The notes beneath the pieces were generated by a model, which saw only the letters and a list, made by a program, of their open reading frames with translations, did no database searches and had not been told where the DNA came from. The position numbers and the translations under genes were made by a program. This document shows positions 45,767 through 59,439 of a DNA stretch of 64,000 bases, one piece after another (position 1 is the stretch's first letter; every line of letters begins with the position of its first letter). The stretch spans positions 1 to 64,000 of the forward strand of contig MU616642.1 of NCBI GenBank assembly GCA_025201705.1, in the 5' to 3' direction. The DNA comes from Dissophora ornata. Lineage: Eukaryota > Mortierellomycota > Mortierellomycetes > Mortierellales > Mortierellaceae.

Positions 45767-47889
45767 ATGACCATGGTAAGGAATAAAGTCAAGCTGAGGG
45801 TCGCAAGACACCACTTTTTGAAGAAAAGTGAAGCAATTTCAAGGAAGTATTGACTTATATCAACCGTTATATATATTTTTTTACTTGCCCGATATTCTCA
45901 AAATAGAAGAACAAAGGAGAACACAAAGGAGGCAAAAAGAATAACCTGGGATGGGAGATCATTAAGCTTCAGGCCCAAGTCGGAGAGACGACGTCAAGGA
46001 AAGCCAAGAAGGTTGTCGAAGCAGAGCGGAAGAAAGAAGGCACAGCAATATCGTCCACATCAACAGGGGTAGAATCAGAGGCGTTGGAGGATGCGGAGAA
46101 GGCTGCAGTATCGGAGGCAACTCAAAAATTGCAAAAGTTGAAGGAGCAAAAGATTAGCCAAAAGATTGTAAGTTGTTTGCTTCGATGTTGGTGGCCAATG
46201 TGGCATGTGAAGCACTGGTGATGCTAATACTAAGATTGCCAATTCTATCAATGGATAGTACCAAGCCAAGAAGGAGATCAGGAGGGCATTCGTGAAGGCA
46301 AAGACAGGCGAAACTCAGAGACTTATTAAGAGGCTAAAAGAGGCCAGGAAAGCGGTCGAGTACGTCCTAGTTTTCTTTCGACCCTGTATTTGTCTTGGTC
46401 AATTGTATGGAGGTACTAAATTCAGATCTTCATCACCATTGTATTGCGTAGTAATAAGAGCGCGGAGCCGGAGGTCAAGGATGAAAGCTCCGAGGAAGCA
46501 AAACCAGCGCACAAGAAAAAGCAGGATTTGACAGAGGAGGATGTTGTCAAGTTCGAGCACGAGCTAGAGCTTGTCAAGGTCCGTATCTCCTCTGTGATCT
46601 ACGATAGAAAGTGCACGCGTATTCCACTCGAATGGCTAACATGTCCTTCAACATTTTTTTTGGAATCTCAAAATGTAGAAAATGGACATTGACTCATTAT
46701 CAGAACATGCCTTTGTCACAAAATTGTCCAAGCACCCCATTCTTGGATCACACACGCTTATGGAGCCCTATGTAGGAGAGGCTAAAATCAAGAAGGGGAA
46801 TGGAGACATCGACCCACTAATTCAAATTATTGAGGCGCGTTTGACGAATACGAAAACGGTCAAGGAGCAGATGGCCAAACTTTGGGATGAACTGGAGCAT
46901 ATTGTCACTGGAAAGAAGGTGGACCATGAGGCATTGAAAAATAAGAAGCGCAAGGCTGATGAAGTTGATGGAGCTGACCATGAAGAACAGCTTCAGGAGG
47001 TAAATGCTTTGAAAAGGGTTGAATCCGATGAGCCTTCTTGTTTTGTTATTGCACCGCCAAACGTGTATGCTGACTGTTTCTATGTCTCTATCACTATCAC
47101 AGAATAAGAAGTCAAAAACAAAGGATACCAACCACAAGGTGGAGAGCAACATCGAGCAGGACGAAGATAGCGATGAGGATGGAGACGAATTCGAGGACAT
47201 GTCTGATATCAGCGATGAGGAACACGACGACGGATATGACTCGGACGGTCTGCCATTACCCAAGAACGGGAAGGCGTCGGCGACGTCTTCTATGTTTATC
47301 GGGTCCTTGAACGAGAGCCATTCGAAAAAGGACAAGAAGAACAAGAACAAGGACAAGAATGATTGGGTCGATGACAAGTTTGACGAGATTTATGGCAAGA
47401 TCAAGAAGAACCGGCCTGGCCAGCGAGCAAGAAGAGCGTATGTTGTAGAAATTCAGATGCTGCTTCGTGTCCATGTTTCTGTGTTTCCATGTTCTCTAAT
47501 GGAAATGCGGTCCGCTCTTGTTATATAGGAAAGCGGAACTCAAGTTTGGCAAGGATGCGAACCATGTCAAGAAGGCCGAGGAAGAGGCGCGTCTTCGAGA
47601 AGAGCGAAAGGCTGCGCGCAAGGCCAAGCAAGAGAAATTCAAGGCACGGGATGCATCCTCGGCCAATGCGCAGAAGCTGCCTAACCGCCGCATGATCGGT
47701 GCTGGAGACGGTTCAGCATCAGTTCATCAACCTGTTGCAGCTCCCAAGCCAAGGACACCGTCGGGCCCTGACCCTAACGACCCAACATTGCACCCTTCGT
47801 GGTTGGCGAAGCAGAGCGAGAAGGCGGCCCTGGCAGCAGCCCTGTCTGGAGCCAAGAGTAGTAAGATTGTGTTCGATGACAGCGACTGA
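45767..47889 (+). CDS. BUD22: Bud22/SRFBP1-family ribosome biogenesis protein
   Basis: Seven exons: 45767-45775, 45907-46167, 46259-46359, 46452-46578, 46679-46999, 47103-47437 and 47529-47889; 504 aa. The first exon is just ATG-ACC-ATG before GTAAGG; it is chosen because it is the only upstream ATG that joins in phase and the next exon begins K-N-K-G-E-H-K. The N-terminal half is Lys/Glu-rich coiled coil. The acidic middle (about residues 290-340) is followed by the C-terminal family signature K-N-R-P-G-Q-R-A-R-R and, near the end, L-H-P-S-W-L-A-K and K-I-V-F-D. Bud22 acts in 40S maturation in the nucleolus (known). Confidence 0.93.
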
Positions 47890-48242
47890 GACCTGTCGCT
47901 GTTTTAGTAATAAAAGATCTAGAGAGCATCACGGAAGTGTAGATTATTCGATGGTGTTGTGAACCACCTTGTCTGGTTGGTCAGGCTTGTCATGACGGGA
48001 TGCCTAGATTAATATCGTCCGAGCATGTGAGGAATGCTGAAGAAAAACATGTAAAAGAAGCTCAGGGTAGCGCTGAAGACGAGACTCGTTTGACCTTTTT
48101 GGCCTGGCAAGGGTCAAGATCAATTTTTTTTTATTTGGAGTTTTGAGCCTCCTTCCTTTTTCTCTTGAGTTCGCAATCTCTCCTCCCGCTTCGATCATCG
48201 GCAGAGGCACAACCATCCGCACACTCCAGTAACTCACATCCC
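47890..48242. other. Intergenic; Bud22 3' end and SIZ promoter
   Basis: A 353-nt gap containing AATAAA at 47910-47915 and CT-rich sequence from about 48130. No gene was recognised. Confidence 0.5.
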
Positions 48243-51200
48243 ATGGAAGACTTATCGGTAAGGAAGACAGGCCGACTCGATTCGACAGCCAGAGCATTAG
48301 GAACGGCGCAATGGACCATGCTCTACATTTATCGTATTGTGTTGGGCGTGTGCCTTGTGTCCATTGGACGCGGCATGGCACTTGACTCGAGGGGTGCAAT
48401 GAGCTGCTCGAGCACCATTCTGACTTATTTTTTTTCTTCTCCCTTCTTTTTCTGCCCGACTCCATCCCAATACAATCTTCAAGACCATCACTGGGCGAAT
48501 CATTCCGTCCCTCCTTGTTGCTCAGTTGAAGGCGCTCATCAAAAGTCTGAACGAAACTATCCGTCCGCCACCCCAGCTCAAACTCAGTGGTAACAAGTCG
48601 GAATTGATCAGCCGACTCGTGGGATTCGTCACTCAGTACCATCACAGTGGCGACCAGGCCGTTATTCGGCAAATTCGGCAGTGTGTAGCTGCATTTAATC
48701 CAGGGTAAGGAGCGCTACAGGAAGAACTAATGGATACTTTGCTATCGTTTCTTTTTTTCTTTTGGCTTTCTTCTGGCGCCCGCCGCACGGAACCACGCTG
48801 CATATGGCAATGATACCGCAAAGAGACGGAAATGGTGTTGCAGCAATGCAACATCCAGAAAATGATATCTCTTGCGTTGTCATTCATGCGCTCGCGTATC
48901 ACATGCGTTCTTTTCCCCTTGTTCTGCATGCTTTCTTACCGCCTCTAACACACAATTCTTTATTCCTGTTGTCGCCACGCAAATAGAGACGTTTCGACCA
49001 TTGCAACTCCATCAATCCCGCTGCATAATCCTCATAGTAATAACAGTACCATCCACAGTAGCAGCAGCACTAGTGTGTACAGGATACCTCTTGGATCATC
49101 ATCATCATCATCATCATCATCGTCATCATCATCAGCAGCAGCAATGCTCACGTCTAAAACTGGCCCTGGCCAGTCGAATACTCAATTCCAGAACGCCTCA
49201 GGGCACAGGCATCAGCATCCTGGACACCACCCTGCACAGTCTCAATTTATCCAACATCGCCCAGGAGTGAGTGGGCATGGAGCTGTGCACCAACTCTTCA
49301 AATCCAGTCCATTTTACCAAGATGTTCAAACCCTGACACCACCGCGGCTTTGCATGGGTACGAAGCAATCAATTTTCTTTCATGTTTCCGGCTGGCGATG
49401 AATATTAGGGCGCTTATGTTGATTGAGATACGCGTCAAGTACTAACAGTGATTCCAATTTCATATCAATGTCACTGGTGGATCATTTGCCCGGCCACTTC
49501 ATTGAAAACTGAATGTTAATTGCCTATGTCTACAGAGGCGAGGGATCGGACCTTATCAGTGAGCATGCACTTCCCAATGCCACCGATGCTGGCGATTCAA
49601 CTCAAAAAGTAAGGAAAATACGCATCGATTACAAAAAGCACCACGTGGCGCAGCAGACAATGACCAGAGGAAATCAGTATCGTCACCCCTGAACGTTAAT
49701 GACAATCTAATCGAATCATCACGGTTCTTTGTTTGAATAACAGAGGCCCTGAATATCAACTTATGGTGTTTTGCGGGTGGGCGGATGGACCAACAAACAC
49801 GCCTGTGCTTATGGAATTTCCACATGTGTGTGAGATCAAGGTTAATGGAAAGCTTCTCGAGGCAGTAAGTAGCAATGTGCATCACCTATGTTTGACGTGT
49901 CTTTGTTTTTCGGACATGAAATCAGTTATTAACAGAGATGTACATCTTCGTATTTGCATGTTTTAGAATCTACGAGGGATGAAGAACAAACCGGGCACAG
50001 TATCACCAGCCAATATTACGCGGCTCTGCAGATTGGAGACGGGGGATAGCAACAAAGTCGAGTTTATTTATGCAAACTCGACCAAGGTACGGCTCAAGCA
50101 ATCGAGTCATGTTTCTTTCGCCTGCTGTTTGGCGTCTACATAGTTGCTGCTCGTGACTGACGATGACATTTCGATATAATATCATAGCGATATTACGCAT
50201 CAACGCATGTTGTGAAAAAGTTTTCCGTCGAGTCAATCGTTGCAGAGATAGAGCGTGGGAAGTTCTTGAGCAAGGAGAAGATGCTGCGAATGAGTAAGTG
50301 GGATCAAAGGCTTTCATGCACGGGATGAGACCAGACAGCAGAAGTTATTTCTGACTGACGACCTTTATATCATCGCGCGTAGTCGAGGATAGGAATAAGG
50401 ATGATGATATTATGGCGACATCGAGCACTCTATCGCTAAAATGCCCTGTAAGTGTCCGCACTTGCCTGCAATATGAAGGAGATGGCCAACAGGAGATCAT
50501 CTGCTGCAATTTTCACTGAACTTATATGTTTCAAACACGATAGCTTGGATTCCAGCGAATCAACATTCCATGTCGCTCGTCTTATTGCCTACATCTGCAG
50601 TGCTTCGATGCTTTCACGTTTTTTAACCTCAATGAGCAAACACCCACCTGGACGTGTCCTGTGTGTAGTCGCATCATGCACTCGTGGGAGGAAATTGTGG
50701 TTGACGGGTGGGTTTTCGATTTTGAGTGTATGGGATATTAGAGACGTTAGCGGCTTTCATTACTAACATCCTTAGTTTACGCCTCCTCGGTACCTATAGA
50801 TATTTTAAGGACATTCTCAACTCGACACCAAAAAACTTGGAGAGTATCACCGTACAGGCAGATGGATCATGGGAGATTCCAAAGTCATCAGCACAAGCAG
50901 ACGCTGCCCCTACTCCCAAAAAGAAGACTGCTGTCCCTGCAGGAGAGAGCGTGTTTATTATCGATGAGGATGATTCAGATGACGAAAATTCTGCAGCGGC
51001 ATCTGCGCCGTCGTCGCCACCTAAGCCAGCTAAACCAGCAATCGAGATTATTGATTTGATCTCAGACAGCGAGGATGAAGAGGACGAGGAGCCAGCGCGG
51101 GCGCCGGTCGACCAGGATGGGGACACGACAATGCAGGATGCAGCGGCTTCACTACAGAACATGGCACAGTCCAACTCAGGGGCGCCGCCTTCCGTTAAGA

Positions 51201-52834
51201 CAGAAGTTTTTGACAAACCTACACCCACTGAGCAGCCATCCACCGCTGCACCACTGCCGCAGCACCATTCACAACAGCAACCAATGCCACGGTCACAGAT
51301 ACCACCAGCAGTGGAAATCCATAGCATTACTGGGTCTGCCAGTGGCTCCCCAGTATCAGCCTGCTCGGATCACTCTCCAACTCTTTCTGCACGAATGGTC
51401 ATAAATGAACCTGCTCAAACGGGTCCACCTGCACCAAAAACCAGGATACAGTCTAATTGGGACACTACTAGCGAAGAGGGCTTTATAAACGCATTGATGA
51501 ATCCCAGGCGGAAGCGGCAGTTTGATGGTAAGCCAGGATCACCTGAGGCCTAACAGCAAAACAGCGCAAATAAAACAAGCGACACTCAACTCCGTGTGGT
51601 ATGTTCTGTCGCTAACTCTGCAGATCATATGTTATATGCAATAGACACTGGAGATGAGGAAGGTTCCAACACCATGGCGTATGAGACGAGACAAAGGATA
51701 GCAAGATTGGATATACGTTCTAATGCGAGTTCAGAAAGAGGATCATCATCGACAATACCGTCGCCAGATGTAGTCAGACGGTCAACTTCTTCCCCAACTC
51801 CTATGCCAACGTTTCGTGAGTACGACAGACGAGTTGGAAGCGAACATCGTCGATCTATGAATCTGGCATTTTATGAGAATGGCGGTGGTTCTTTGAACGG
51901 GGCGCCTGTATCAGTGGGGCACACATCGTTTGCACCGGCCCGGTATTCGCCGCAGCGCCACGCCAATCATATATCCCATGGAGCTGCAAGTCGTGGCTCA
52001 CGAGGCGCTACCATGTCGCCGCCACTTCATCACGGATACAATAACGCCTCGCCGCATCATCAACATCATCACCAGCACACCTCCACGTCATCACCTGGTC
52101 CAGATTACATTTCAGGTGTTACGCGACCTTCGTCCAATGGTTCCATGTCAGTAGCGGCAACGGTATCATCTCGGCCGAACCCTTCTGCTACAGACCGGCC
52201 ATTGTCAGGAGTCGCGTCCTCTTCGACGTTCGCTGGATCGCCAGCGTCCAACTGGGGCCCTTCCTTAGATGCATATCCGACTGGGAGCCATGGATCTGCC
52301 GGAACTCAGGATCGTACGGAGCGATGGGGATCGGAGCAGAGGTACGGAGGATCGGGTTTAGGGCCCGAATTTCTCAGTGAATCGAGTAGTCCGAGGAGAG
52401 TGAGCAATGAGGAGCCGAGATCCGGTAGCGTTTTGTCGACATCCTCGTCTCCTGGACTTTACCCTAAGTACTCTTCCCATCAACAACAACAACAGCAACA
52501 GTCTGCATATCGCCAGGGGCAATCACTGTCACATCAGCAACATGAGCGACACCACTCAAGCGATGGTTTCACGGCATATGGACGCCGAGAGGAATACACC
52601 AATGATGGTCACTATCATCGCAGTAGCGGATATGGCATTGACGACCAGGGCAGGAGAGAGGGGAGTGGTAATGGCTATGTATATAGTTCGAACCAGGAAA
52701 GTCAAGCCAGTATGACGAACAGCGTTAACCAGACTTCTCATGGGTCAGGAGAGGATCGACGGAGAAATGATGGTGTGTCGATCGATGAAGCGCCGATCTT
52801 TATGCATGGCTTTCGTGGAGCACGAGCCCGATAA
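48243..52834 (+). CDS. SIZ1: SUMO E3 ligase of the Siz/PIAS family
   Basis: Eleven exons: 48243-48257, 48526-48704, 48987-49357, 49536-49608, 49744-49864, 49967-50086, 50188-50293, 50383-50447, 50544-50707, 50800-51527 and 51624-52834; 1050 aa. Order: SAP domain (about 6-50, K-L-S-G-N-K-S-E-L), poly-Ser and His/Gln-rich linker (encoded by a TCA run near 49099-49130), PINIT domain (about 170-330), SP-RING (about 340-405) with spaced Cys/His and a C-P-V-C pair, two acidic SUMO-interacting-type motifs (V-F-I-I-D-E-D-D near 457; I-E-I-I-D-L-I near 485), then a very long Ser/His/Gln-rich tail in the last exon. It transfers SUMO to nuclear targets (known). The first exon encodes only MEDLS; its joining site (48526) is the least certain. 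Retaining the last intron would end the protein at 51553. Confidence 0.93.
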
Positions 52835-52851
52835 AAATATGATTTTTTGTT

Positions 52852-52910
<59 letters not shown>

Positions 52911-53706
52911 AGTTGTTATTCTTCTCCTAGCAGTCTCTAGAGTTATTAATTCATTGCAGGCAGATAAAAAGGAATCAAACGCGCGAAGACTTTGAACGTT
53001 GTATTTGAAACGCCAAATGTCGCCAGGCAAGAGTTTATGTGTAACACGGGGCGACATGTGAATAACGAGTTTTGTGCCCGATGACAGGACATTGAATGCA
53101 CATCCCGCATTCACCAGTGACTGGGAGGCTGCAAGGCCGCATAGCAGACGGAAATCTTTCAGGCCTCACGAACATTGCATGCACACATGCATCGTTTGAA
53201 CTGTACCGCGGTCAGAGTTCAGCGTTTCAGTCAGGAATGGTCGGTTTTCATGAGACGTTGGGTTGTAACAGTTTTCCCGAGTCGCAATCCAAGCGCTCTA
53301 AATTTTAGTCATGCAAGATCTCTCATCGCCGCCTACTGTCGCGGGAGGCACTGCCAAGGAGCGAGACTGAGTAAATAAAGTTTGACTCTGATAGCCTGTG
53401 CCAGGAAACGGGAAGAAAAAACACAAAGCAACAAAAGCATGAGAGCATTGTGGCAATGCTGCTCTCAAAGTCGCCGATTGATATCGAAGATGGAAGAGTA
53501 GGATTCCTCTTTTTCTTTTTTTTCTTTTTTTTCTTTCTTTCACCGCTCCTCATGTGCCATTTCAACCTCTAAACAACAACATTGCGTCCGACCGGATCGA
53601 GTTTTTACAGAACATACATAGGAATGAGACTCGCATAGAAGATCCGGAGGCAATACGAAGGAATACCCAGGAACAGTTTCAACCCTCAAAAGACCCTTGC
53701 GCAACA
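52835..53706. other. Intergenic between SIZ and the first channel gene
   Basis: Contains the 56-T run, then sequence with no recognisable gene. CT-rich from about 53510, the likely promoter of the channel gene. Confidence 0.5.
52853..52908 (+). repeat. Poly-T tract of 56 nt
   Basis: Uninterrupted T run shortly after the SIZ stop codon, followed by GCAGTTGTTATT. It could be the reverse of a poly(A) tail of a retroposed sequence or simple slippage. Confidence 0.9.
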
Positions 53707-56700
53707 ATGTCGAGCAGCGAGGAAAAGGTGGATGAGGACGTTGGTGTGACAGCCCATGCCACCTACTCAGATGAAGGCGCTACTAAGAAAGATCAGGGTG
53801 CGGATGCCGAAATACAAGACGAAGAGGCGGAAGAGGAGGAGGAGGAAGAAGATCCTTGTTGTAGGTGGTCACAATGCTGCGATTTCGAAAAGCAAACTGT
53901 CCATCATACACACTATATATGCTGACCCGCAATATTCTCGGGTATCCGATAGTACTCCAGCGATGGACTTTCAAGCGCAAATCGTTTACTCTCATGGAAA
54001 GCACAGAGCAGTATGTTGTTACTCACCGCAGTGTGGCATGAGAATCTCGATTGCTCAGACGTTTTGATGCACGCTAACCTAGCGCGAACTTCTCACAACT
54101 AAATTGTGATAGGACGGAAACCCGAATGCCCCCAAGAGGTGCCAGCACATTGAAATTTGAACGCTTATTAAAGATGGATGATCACAAGCCTGGCTGCTAT
54201 AGTGTCGTGCTCTGTGTCTCTATCAAGCGGATTAACATCGATGCGCTGCGAGCCATGGTAATTGATATCAGAGCTGTGGAAAAGGACGGAGGGGCGCTAT
54301 TTACACCTGTAAGTTGTGCTTTTCAAGGATGAAGCATTGCTATGAGTCGCCTATTTCGCTCGTATACTCATCGGTACGGACTACACTTCACATTAATAAC
54401 CTCGATGGTAAACCCTGACTCTGTCCCCTACCTTAGGAAAACTCGAGCACCGTCGTGGTTAAAAAGGAAGAATTCATGGGATTCCGTAAGAATTGTTAAG
54501 CTGCGTCTCGAACAAATTATAATCTTTCTCCCTTCTGTTGCAAAAAAATCTAACCCTAATAACTGCAAACCCACATGTTCATGTCGTCCCTTATAGCGAC
54601 CCATGAATTCACGCGTCTGAGACTCCACTACCAAATCTATCATCCGACGATGCATGATCAGTCCCTTAAAATATACCTCGACTTTGATGACGAATCTGTC
54701 AAGTCTGCAAAGATGAAGATTCATTACGTTGAACTTCACTCAAACGAGTTTCAGCCTTTGACAGACACAGAAGGTATATTCTAAGATTTTGACCACTGCG
54801 AATACGGCTACATAAAGCGGCTAAAAACCATTGCCGTTATTACGATGAACTAAAAACTGACCTGTTATCTTATAGATCATGTCGTCTATGGCGAAGGCAG
54901 ACCAGACCAGATCATCCATGTAGGGCACGCCAATGAGCACGCTGGCCGCTCAATTTTCATCCGCGAGTTTGGCATCTCTGATTCTGGAGAGTGCGCTGTC
55001 ACCATTTACTTTGACGATGGCTTTGCGCATGTCGAGCTGTGGGATTTAAGAGAACCTAGAGCGAGCGAATCAGCGAGTCCCCCACGGATTCACCACGTCC
55101 CATACGCTCGAATCAGCTTCAAGGCACTGGAACCACGTCTCGTTGATAAAAGGGACTTCACCATCAAGACTCGTATCTCTAGCTCAGGTTCACAGGTGGC
55201 AATATGTTCAACCCACGATGAACCCAATACCAGCATCCCATTCCGAGTCTTTAAGGTAGCCCTGGCTGCGCCAGCCGAAAGGGACCCTTCACAACTATGT
55301 CAACTTGAAAAAGTCCCAACGATCTGCGACGGACTACAATTTGGCTTCATGTCTTACCATAGACCTGATCCTGACAGCAAAAACGGGGATGAGGAGGATG
55401 AAGAGCGGTTTTGGACCACACAAGGGAACTCGTTCTCAGCCTACAGTATCAAGGGCAGATGGAATCGTATCTGTACGATTTGCATACAGGACCAAGTTGA
55501 GTCTTATGCTGAGTGGGAGCTATGTAACAGTATCCAAGGACGCTATTTCGCTTGGACAGGGGCAAGAGGCGTGATCTCTGTTTGGAATTTCGAGACGGGA
55601 AAGTTAGTTTTCTACATGTTCACGAAGAACGGGGTCGGCTTGTCCTCTCCATCCCTTTCTGCCGATGGATCTATCGTGGCGATTCCATTCAAGAACACTA
55701 TTCAGCTCTACGACACGTTTACGGGCATGAAGATCGGTATCTTCAAGAAGGGTCTTGATTTCTCCATCAAAAAGGATATTGTCTTTGGCAAGGACTATTT
55801 CCTGACCTACAAGCCTGACTTGTCGACTCCTCTCGCTCCCAAAAAGCATGACACGCGGATCATAGTTCGCGTACGCGACATGTCGATTGTCAAGTCCTTT
55901 TACATGCACGAAAACTACCGTTCTGAGTATCCTCAAAGTGGTCACGATCCCATCTTTGCTTATAGACAAGTAAGTGTAGTTATATTATTTTTTTAGCGGC
56001 ACAAGCAGCCAATCGTACATGCTATCCACGACTTTTGATATTCTAATGAGAACTTGTGTCTGTTTACAAATCATAGGGCTCGACTCTGAATATCCTCAAA
56101 CCCGGCCCCATACTGTCGCCCCCCCCAGAGGAAAATTGTGATCCCGACGGGAAATGCGAAAGGAAACTCATGGACCCAATTCAGATAGAACCAGACTGCT
56201 CTCATATATTCACTTCAGCAGCTGGGGCGACATTCCGTCTTTCGTGCACCAACTCATCCTATAACCATATCCTGTCTACAGTTACTTCTATCCAGGAAGA
56301 CGGCGTTGATGGATCGGATGCAGAAGTGGGTCTCCCTATGAGATTTAATGGCTATGAGCACTGCTTCTTCATCCCTGCTACCTCTCAGTTGGTTCTGATC
56401 GCTGATGGCTGCTTACAGTTGTGGACTCTACATGCGGGAAGGCAACATCCATGCGAGCTTTCCCTCGTTTGGAAGTTTCAAGATGTGCCTGATCCCGACG
56501 AAATGCCGTATGGCTACAACCGTGAGATTCTATCAGCAGAGATTTGCGAGCATGGCAAGAATATCAAAATCACATTATCGCCCACCAAATGGTACGACGA
56601 GTGGGACAGGGTCGGGAATTATCACGAATTTGAGCATCAACAGGGAATATTGACTGTGCCTCTCTCACCGGAAGATACATTTTCTGCGCCGGAGGAACAT

Positions 56701-59435
56701 CGCCTGCACCAAGGATTCTCAAGCTTGATATATAATTTTTGCCACGGAAACGAAAACCTTGGAAAGGCGATTATTCGCTATCTCAAAATGAATCTTCGTC
56801 CAAGGTCTGGTAGTTTCGTGAATCCCCTCGTCAGTCTTTGTGCATCTTGGACGGAAGGTTGGGAGAAGATCATCAACATCATGATGCGCCAGCTTCTTCC
56901 AACCGATCGCATCACCTGGGTACCTGACGTCCACGCCACAAAGGACGCCAACCCTTTAGCCGTCATCCTAGAGAAGACTAGGACTCATCCTGCAGCGTTC
57001 CCCATCGCAAGATTGATCATTGACTACTGCGTGAGCCATGCCAATCGTTCGCGTAACTTGTCGTTTCTGACTCCGTTCTTCACAACTCTTCGCGAGATCA
57101 TGGACATCTACCCGGATGAGGCCTGGATTCAGCTGGGTCGAATCACTTTTGTTCCTGCAGTGCTTCGTAGCTTCGTAATGGACAACCACATCATCGTCCA
57201 CGAGCCTCGCTTCCGATTGAAATTTTGGGAGCCTCACACCCGACTATTAAGCGAAGTCGAAGATCCAATCTTGCAGCTTCATGTCTCTTCAGATGTGCCA
57301 GAACCAGTCAATGACGAATTTCAGCTACCGATCTTTATGGCCTCGTTCGACGCGATTTGGTATTACACTGAGAAAAAACCCCTTGAATCAAGCTCATCTG
57401 CGTTGGCAGATGCCTCAGCAGTTACAGCAGATCCATGGTGGAAGACTCTGCTCTATATGATTCGACTAAACGCACGCCTTCGGAGCCGCTCAGTTGTCGA
57501 ATGCTATAACTTCAACTTGGAGTTCTTTGATAACCCTTCGATTGCTGCCTTGGTCGCGTACAAGTGGTAAGTAAGCATTGAACTGTTTTTGCCGATATGA
57601 TAAAGATCCGTTGTACTCAAAAGGTATATTGTCGTGTGCAATGTAGGAATACGATCGGCTTCTGGTACTGGTTCGTCCGGTTCTCGTTCCAGTGCTGTTT
57701 CTACGCTCTTGTGATTATCGCGTCGATCATGCAGGTCTACTATCCTGAACCCAGCAAGCTCGTTGGCATATTCATCGCAATCATCGTCATGGCGATCGTG
57801 TTTCTCTGGCTGGAGCTCCAGCAGGCTATCCACAGTTGGAGCCAATACAAAAAGTACGAACTCAAGGCGTGTGAATGCTGGAGTCATTCTAGGGACCTTC
57901 CTAACAAATTCGTTGTTTTCCAATCTGGTAGATCGAGCTACAACCTGCTGGATCTGCTCGCATTCTGTCTTCCTTTGGCTGCGAGCATCAAGCAGTTGGT
58001 GATCGTGTATACAAATGACATCAATGGCAACACGCGAGCGTTGAGCTTTTCAGTTCTTGCAGTCTTTTTGCATATGGTAAGCAAGAGCAACGACAGCAAG
58101 AGCTTGCTTTCCCAGTTAACACGCATGAATCTGATTGAAGATAATCTCTTACTTGGCACACGCTAGCTATTCGACCTGCGGATCAACAGGTCAATCTGCA
58201 AGTACGTCACCATCATCGAAGAGGCCGTCGTCCAGATTAAAGTATTCTTCTTCATCTTTGCAACCGGCATCCTCGCCTTTACGATCGCGATCCTGCACTT
58301 ATTGAGGTCATGTCCACTTGAGGGATGCGACCCACCGACCACCAGTTATTCAGAAAACTTTATCGGGGCCTTATCTTCGACTTACTTCTTTCTGGTAAAA
58401 ACATGTTGTTGCATTGTCGACTAGTAGTAGGAATGCGCGAGATCGTTCGTCTAATGATTATGCACTCTATAATTGTAGAGTGGGATATGGGACCCTATAA
58501 GCGATGGGTTCAGTACTGACGACTGGGCGTTCCATATCATGATGGCCATGTTCTTCTTCTTTACGGTTATCTTGATGCTGAACGTGCTAATTGGTATGAC
58601 CACTCTAGTGTTGATAGACATAAGGAATCCGACTTGGTCATGACTATCCTCACTAATTACAACGGTTCTTCATTTTCTATCAAAAGCACTGATCAACGTT
58701 GCTTTCAGCAAGGGAGACGACAGTTGGCGTCTTATCTGGATCGAGTCTCGACTGCGGTACATTGAATCTGCAGAGAACTTGTCATACCACATTCCAGGGT
58801 TCCGTCAGAGTCACAACTGGTTCCCGAGCGAGATCTACTTCACGGCCACGCCTAAGGAAATCAGGGCTTACCGCGAAAAGTATCCCGATACTAGCAATAC
58901 TATTGAGGATTTCAAGCTTACTGAGGAATACACACGCGGACCGGATGACGAGGATGTCGATGCTGACGAAGCTGGAGACGAGTACGATGTGGTGGGGTCG
59001 AAGAATGGACAGTTTGATGATGACGACGAGGAAGACGACGAGGAGGAAGGCGATGAGGAGGAAGGCGATGACGATAAAGACGATGAAGAAATCGAGGATG
59101 GTGAAGGGGAACAGGAAGAGGAAAGCGATAATCTGATTGAGAGTTTGGAAGTACCTAAGCTCAGAGATGATGGCGATGGCAAGTCCGAGACGAATCCAGA
59201 GTTGAAGCATGACGAGGCCATCGCTATACAGAACCTAAGCAAGCAAGTCGAGAACCTACAGACGCAGCTAGCACAGCAGCTGACTGCACAGCAGGATGAA
59301 GTCCGGCAACAGGTGTCGCAACAGCTAGCTATGCAGCAGGCTCAAATCCAGCACCAGCTGGCGACCCAGCAGGAACAGGTTCAAAGGCAGCTGGAAGAGC
59401 TTAAAGGTCTCCTTTTGCTTCGTCCTACTGCATAG
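53707..59435 (+). CDS. TRP-like ion channel with N-terminal WD-like beta-propeller, copy A
   Basis: Twelve exons: 53707-53860, 53953-54010, 54113-54308, 54437-54485, 54597-54773, 54876-55969, 56077-57566, 57647-57853, 57932-58076, 58167-58394, 58479-58593 and 58687-59435; 1553 aa. Residues 1-55 are acidic. Residues about 100-700 form repeated WD-like blades (E-L-W-D-L-R-E; R-Y-F-A-W-T-G-A-R-G-V-I-S-V-W; G-S-I-V-A-I-P). A helical region follows. Membrane helices span about 1075-1320, including an S-G-I-W-D-P-I-S-D-G-F pore-like loop and the helix L-M-L-N-V-L-I-A-L-I-N-V-A-F-S, the S6 feature of TRP channels. The tail has an acidic Asp/Glu run (about 1365-1440) and a Gln-rich coiled coil. It is paralogous to the gene at 61625. 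Ion selectivity and gating are unknown. Confidence 0.88.
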
Positions 59436-59439
59436 AGCA

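Noticed and set aside
49099..49145. TCA/GCA repeat as a free microsatellite
   Set aside because: It is in frame inside a SIZ exon and encodes poly-Ser and Ala, so it is described with that gene.
50794..51327. 177-codon antisense frame in the SIZ gene
   Set aside because: Antisense of a low-complexity exon; no initiation context or domain.
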